NCBI RefSeq assembly: GCF_021864505.1
Contig: NZ_JAKJIB010000006.1
Span: forward strand, 1-43,846
Source: Falsiroseomonas oryziterrae
GTDB lineage: Bacteria > Pseudomonadota > Alphaproteobacteria > Acetobacterales > Acetobacteraceae
Length of the DNA stretch: 43,846 nt
Direction of reading: 5' to 3'
In this document: in pieces, positions 41,256 through 43,846 of the stretch
How positions within the stretch are numbered: the stretch's first letter is position 1
Layout of the letters: each line of letters opens with the position of its first letter
Made by a program: the position numbers and the translations under genes
Notes under the pieces: generated by a model
Seen by the model: the letters and a program-made list of their open reading frames with translations, nothing else
The model's database searches: none
Told to the model about the DNA's origin: nothing

Positions 41256-43613
41256 CTACTCCGCGGCGCGCGGCAGGTCCTTGCGCTCCGGCGCATGGCT
41301 CTTCGGCCGCGCCTTGAGCTTCAGATCGCGCAGATCGGCCTGGTTGCGCGCCTCGTTGCGCATCAGCGCGTCCCTGCCCCAGAGGTATTGCGGCGGGCAG
41401 GCGATGTCCCGCACGCCGTACTGCGCCGCCGCATGGATCGTGAAGAACGGGTTGGTCAGGTGCGGCCGCGCCAGCGCGACGAGGTCCGCGCGGCCGGCGC
41501 CGAGAATGGTGTTCACCTGGTCGGCGGTGGTGATGTTGCCGACGCACATCGTCGCGATGCCGGCCTCGTTGCGGATCATGTCGGACCAGGGCACCTGGAA
41601 CATGCGGCCATAGACGGGTTCGGCGTCGTGGACGGTCTGGCCCGTCGAGACGTCGATCAGGTCGGCGCCGGCGGCTGCGAAGGCGCGCGCGATGGCGAGG
41701 CAATCCTCGTCCGTGAGGCCGCCATCCTTCCAGTCGGTCGCGGAGATGCGCACCGACATCGGCCTGTCGGCAGGCCATACCGCGCGCATGGCGCCGAAGA
41801 TTTCGAGCGGGTAGCGCAGGCGGTTCGCGACGCTGCCGCCGTACTCGTCGGTCCGGACATTGGTCAGCGGCGACAGGAACGACGCGAGCAGGTAGCCGTG
41901 GGCGCAGTGCAGCTCGAGCATGTCGAAGCCGCAGGCGATGGCGCGGCGCGTGGCCGCGACGAAGTCCTCGCGCACCTGGTCCATGTCGGCGCGCGTCATC
42001 TCGCGCGGGACCTGGCTCTGCGGGAAGTAGGGCGTCGGGCTGGCGGAGATCACCGGCCAGGCGCCCTCGGGCAGAGGCTGGTCGATCCCCTCCCACATCA
42101 GCTTGGTCGCGCCCTTGCGGCCGGCATGGCCGAGCTGCAGGCAGATCTTCGCCGCGCTGTGCCGGTGCACGAAATCGACGATGCGCGTCCAGCCGGCCTG
42201 CTGGGCGTCGTTCCACAACCCGGTGCAGCCGAGCGTGATGCGGCTTTCGGGCGAGGGGCAGGTCATCTCGGTGAAGACCAGCCCCGCGCCGCCCAGCGCG
42301 CGGGAGGTGTAGTGCTGGAAGTGGAAGTCGCCGGGCAGCCCGTCCTCCGCGGAGTACATGTCCATCGGCGAGACGACGACGCGGTTCGCAAGCTGCATGC
42401 CGCGCAGTGCGAAGGGTTGGAACATCGGCGGGCGGCCGTCCTTCGCCGCATGGCCGTTGGCGCGCGCCTCCGCGGCGAAGACCTCCCGTGTCGCTTCGAC
42501 GAATTCCGGCGCGCGGAGCTGCAGGTTGTCCCAGGTGATCGCCTTCGACCGCGTCATCACGCCGAAGGCGAACTTCGTCGGGTGGAAGTGCCAGAAGCGC
42601 TTCACATGCTCGAACCAGACGAGGCTGACATCCGCAGCGTGCTGCGTCTTCTCGACATCCTCGCGCCGTGCCGTCTCGAACCGCCGGAGGCAGGTCGCGA
42701 CGTCACCGCCGGCCATGAAGGCCTGGTGCAGCGCAATCGCGTCCTCCATGGCGAGCTTGGTGCCGGAGCCGATGGAGAAATGCGCGCTCGCCTTGGCGTC
42801 GCCCAGCAGGACGATGTTGTCCTTGACCCAGCTGCCGCAGCGGATCGCCGGGAAGCGGCGCCAGTTGCTGCGGTTGATGATCAGCTTGTGACCCTGCAGG
42901 TCCTCGGCGAAGACGCCTTCCAGGAAGCGCGCGCTCTCCGCCTCGTCCATGCCGTCCAGCCCGGCGCGCGCGAAGGTCTCGGGGTCGGTCTCCAGTACCC
43001 AGGTGCTCGCGCCCGCCTCGTACTGGTAGCAATGGGCGATGAAGATGCCCTCCGGCCTTTCCTTGAAGAAGAAGGAGAAGGCGTCGAAGGGGCGCGTCGA
43101 ACCCATCCAGGCGAAGCGGTTCGGACGGAGGTCCACCTCGGGCTTGAAGTGGTCACGCCAGCGCTCGCGGATCGGGGAGTTGATGCCGTCGGCCGCGACG
43201 ATCAGGTCGGCGTCGGGGAAGTCCTCCGGCTGCGCCTCCCGCCGGAATTCGAGTTCGACGCCAAGGCTGCGTGCGCGCTCTTGCAGCAGCAGAAGCAGCG
43301 TGCGGCGGGAACAGCCGCAGAAGCCGTTGCCGCCGATGCGATGCGGCGGCGCCTTCAGGCTGCCGTCGGCGTTGCGCTGGACGATCTCGATGTCGTCCCA
43401 ATAGGCAAAGCTCTCAGTGATGGCGCGGTAGGAGGGCTCGTCCGCGGCCTGGAAGATGTCGAGCGTCGCGTCGCTGAAGACCACGCCGAAGCCGAAGGTG
43501 TCGTCGGCCCGGTTGCGCTCCACCACGGTGATGCGGGCGCTCGGCATGTCGCGCTTCATCAGGATGGCGAAGTAGAGCCCGGCCGGGCCGCCGCCGATCA
43601 CCGCGATGCGCAT
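41256..43613 (-). CDS. Bifunctional salicylyl-CoA 5-hydroxylase/ene-reductase (anthraniloyl-CoA monooxygenase type)
   Basis: A 785-residue fusion. Residues 1 to about 385 form an FAD monooxygenase ([12 protein letters not shown] at the start, [23 protein letters not shown] as the FAD ribityl site; the first part suffices). Residues from about 395 form an Old Yellow Enzyme-type FMN oxidoreductase ([44 protein letters not shown]). Such proteins hydroxylate salicylyl-CoA or, in Azoarcus, hydroxylate and reduce 2-aminobenzoyl-CoA. AGAGG precedes the ATG at 43613. No CoA ligase of this pathway is in the window, but the right edge cuts the locus. Confidence 0.95.
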   Translation of the reverse strand: MRIAVIGGGPAGLYFAILMKRDMPSARITVVERNRADDTFGFGVVFSDATLDIFQAADEPSYRAITESFAYWDDIEIVQRNADGSLKAPPHRIGGNGFCGCSRRTLLLLLQERARSLGVELEFRREAQPEDFPDADLIVAADGINSPIRERWRDHFKPEVDLRPNRFAWMGSTRPFDAFSFFFKERPEGIFIAHCYQYEAGASTWVLETDPETFARAGLDGMDEAESARFLEGVFAEDLQGHKLIINRSNWRRFPAIRCGSWVKDNIVLLGDAKASAHFSIGSGTKLAMEDAIALHQAFMAGGDVATCLRRFETARREDVEKTQHAADVSLVWFEHVKRFWHFHPTKFAFGVMTRSKAITWDNLQLRAPEFVEATREVFAAEARANGHAAKDGRPPMFQPFALRGMQLANRVVVSPMDMYSAEDGLPGDFHFQHYTSRALGGAGLVFTEMTCPSPESRITLGCTGLWNDAQQAGWTRIVDFVHRHSAAKICLQLGHAGRKGATKLMWEGIDQPLPEGAWPVISASPTPYFPQSQVPREMTRADMDQVREDFVAATRRAIACGFDMLELHCAHGYLLASFLSPLTNVRTDEYGGSVANRLRYPLEIFGAMRAVWPADRPMSVRISATDWKDGGLTDEDCLAIARAFAAAGADLIDVSTGQTVHDAEPVYGRMFQVPWSDMIRNEAGIATMCVGNITTADQVNTILGAGRADLVALARPHLTNPFFTIHAAAQYGVRDIACPPQYLWGRDALMRNEARNQADLRDLKLKARPKSHAPERKDLPRAAE

Positions 43614-43640
43614 GGTGGCACCTCTTCCTGTCCCAGATAG

Positions 43641-43654
43641 TTTAGGCTTCAAAG
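43641..43654. promoter_or_regulatory. Operator-like site A in the divergent aromatic-CoA region
   Basis: TTTAGGCTTCAAAG, an AT-rich imperfect inverted repeat, 28 bases before the monooxygenase start codon (minus). Similar to site B at 43702. Confidence 0.4.
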
Positions 43655-43701
43655 ATTGGCGCGTCCATGGAAATGCAAGGTTGCGCCACGGGCTTTCGAT
43701 G

Positions 43702-43718
43702 TTTTAAGCTTGAAGCAT
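43702..43718. promoter_or_regulatory. Operator-like site B in the divergent aromatic-CoA region
   Basis: TTTTAAGCTTGAAGCAT, nearly palindromic around AAGCTT, ten bases before the SDR start codon. Its core TTTAAGCTTGAA matches site A at most positions. Such sites fit a MarR-type repressor, as known for related aromatic-CoA loci. Confidence 0.4.
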
Positions 43719-43728
43719 CGGAGGGCGG

Positions 43729-43846
43729 ATGCGGACGGACCTGACGGGTCTCGAGGCGCTGGTGACGGGCGGCGGCACGGGCATCGGCGCGGCCTGCGCC
43801 GCGGCGCTGACCGCGGCCGGCGCGCGGGTGACCGTGATGGGCCGGC
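43729..43846 (+). CDS. SDR family oxidoreductase, 5' end only
   Basis: Only 39 codons are in the window. The visible part LEALVTGGGTGIGAACAAALTAAGARVTVMGR is the first Rossmann strand, the TGxxxGIG cofactor motif and the second strand with a basic residue (NADP(H) likely). GGAGGG precedes the ATG. SDR genes commonly accompany salicylyl-CoA/anthraniloyl-CoA hydroxylases. Confidence 0.85.
   Translation, partial: MRTDLTGLEALVTGGGTGIGAACAAALTAAGARVTVMGR

Noticed and set aside
41295-43640. A 781-codon open frame on the plus strand opposite the salicylyl-CoA hydroxylase gene
   Set aside because: Arg/Ala/Gly/Asp/Val-rich translation without any family motif; it is the mirror of a clear two-domain enzyme and is open only because GC-rich DNA has few stop codons.
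1-43846. CRISPR array, prophage, insertion sequence, rRNA or tRNA genes
   Set aside because: No regularly spaced repeats, transposase/integrase motifs or RNA gene signatures were seen in either strand.

Overview
The window is GC-rich, densely coding DNA of bacterial type. It has no rRNA, tRNA, insertion sequence, integrase or CRISPR array, and no gap between genes longer than about 230 bases. The gene content (many ABC and Bug solute-binding proteins, a fused salicylyl-CoA 5-hydroxylase/ene-reductase, Rieske and FAD oxidases) and the base composition suggest a metabolically versatile alphaproteobacterium, perhaps of the Acetobacteraceae/Roseomonas type. That placement is an inference from gene families.

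Region 1 (1-17458) looks like one large catabolic locus. A minus-strand operon (6564 down to 1) encodes a TIGR04076 protein, an aldo/keto reductase, an NTF2-like protein, a branched-chain-amino-acid-type binding protein, an aldo/keto reductase fused to a Rid domain, and two tandem PuuE-like deacetylase-fold amide hydrolases. Divergent from it is a tightly overlapped livG-livF-livH-livM transporter operon. Facing that is a second minus-strand operon (15408 down to 10044): an internally duplicated protein of unknown function, a ThDP enzyme, an acyl-CoA ligase and a metal-dependent amidohydrolase. Divergent from this lie E1 alpha and beta subunits of a 2-oxo acid dehydrogenase without E2 or E3. 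The set would suit uptake and breakdown of a nitrogen-containing carbonyl compound through a 2-oxo acid and a CoA ester; the substrate is unknown.

Region 2 (17447-26456) holds an MFS drug-type exporter, a complete sugar/polyol-type ABC importer (ATPase, binding protein, two permeases), and three oxidoreductases (SDR, D-2-hydroxyacid dehydrogenase, aldehyde dehydrogenase). Region 3 (26497-32348) holds a lone Rieske oxygenase divergent from an operon of an orphan binding protein, a creatininase-family amidase and two tandem paralogous FAD oxidases.

Region 4 (32471-41252) is mixed. It contains an alpha-E/circularly permuted ATP-grasp pair and a DUF1194 exported protein. It also contains a ROK-like sugar kinase whose motif order is circularly permuted, which is the most unusual single gene here. 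The remaining genes are a nucleoside 2-deoxyribosyltransferase, an arylformamidase-like hydrolase, an orphan Bug binding protein and an adenine deaminase whose leader forms three hairpins, the last covering the ribosome binding site. Region 5 (41256-43846) starts an aromatic acyl-CoA degradation locus: a fused salicylyl-CoA/anthraniloyl-CoA-type hydroxylase divergent from a truncated SDR gene, with two related operator-like sites between them.

Three copies of a GC-rich palindromic repeat with a GGGTGGGGG-type tail lie between genes near 3350 and 32400.
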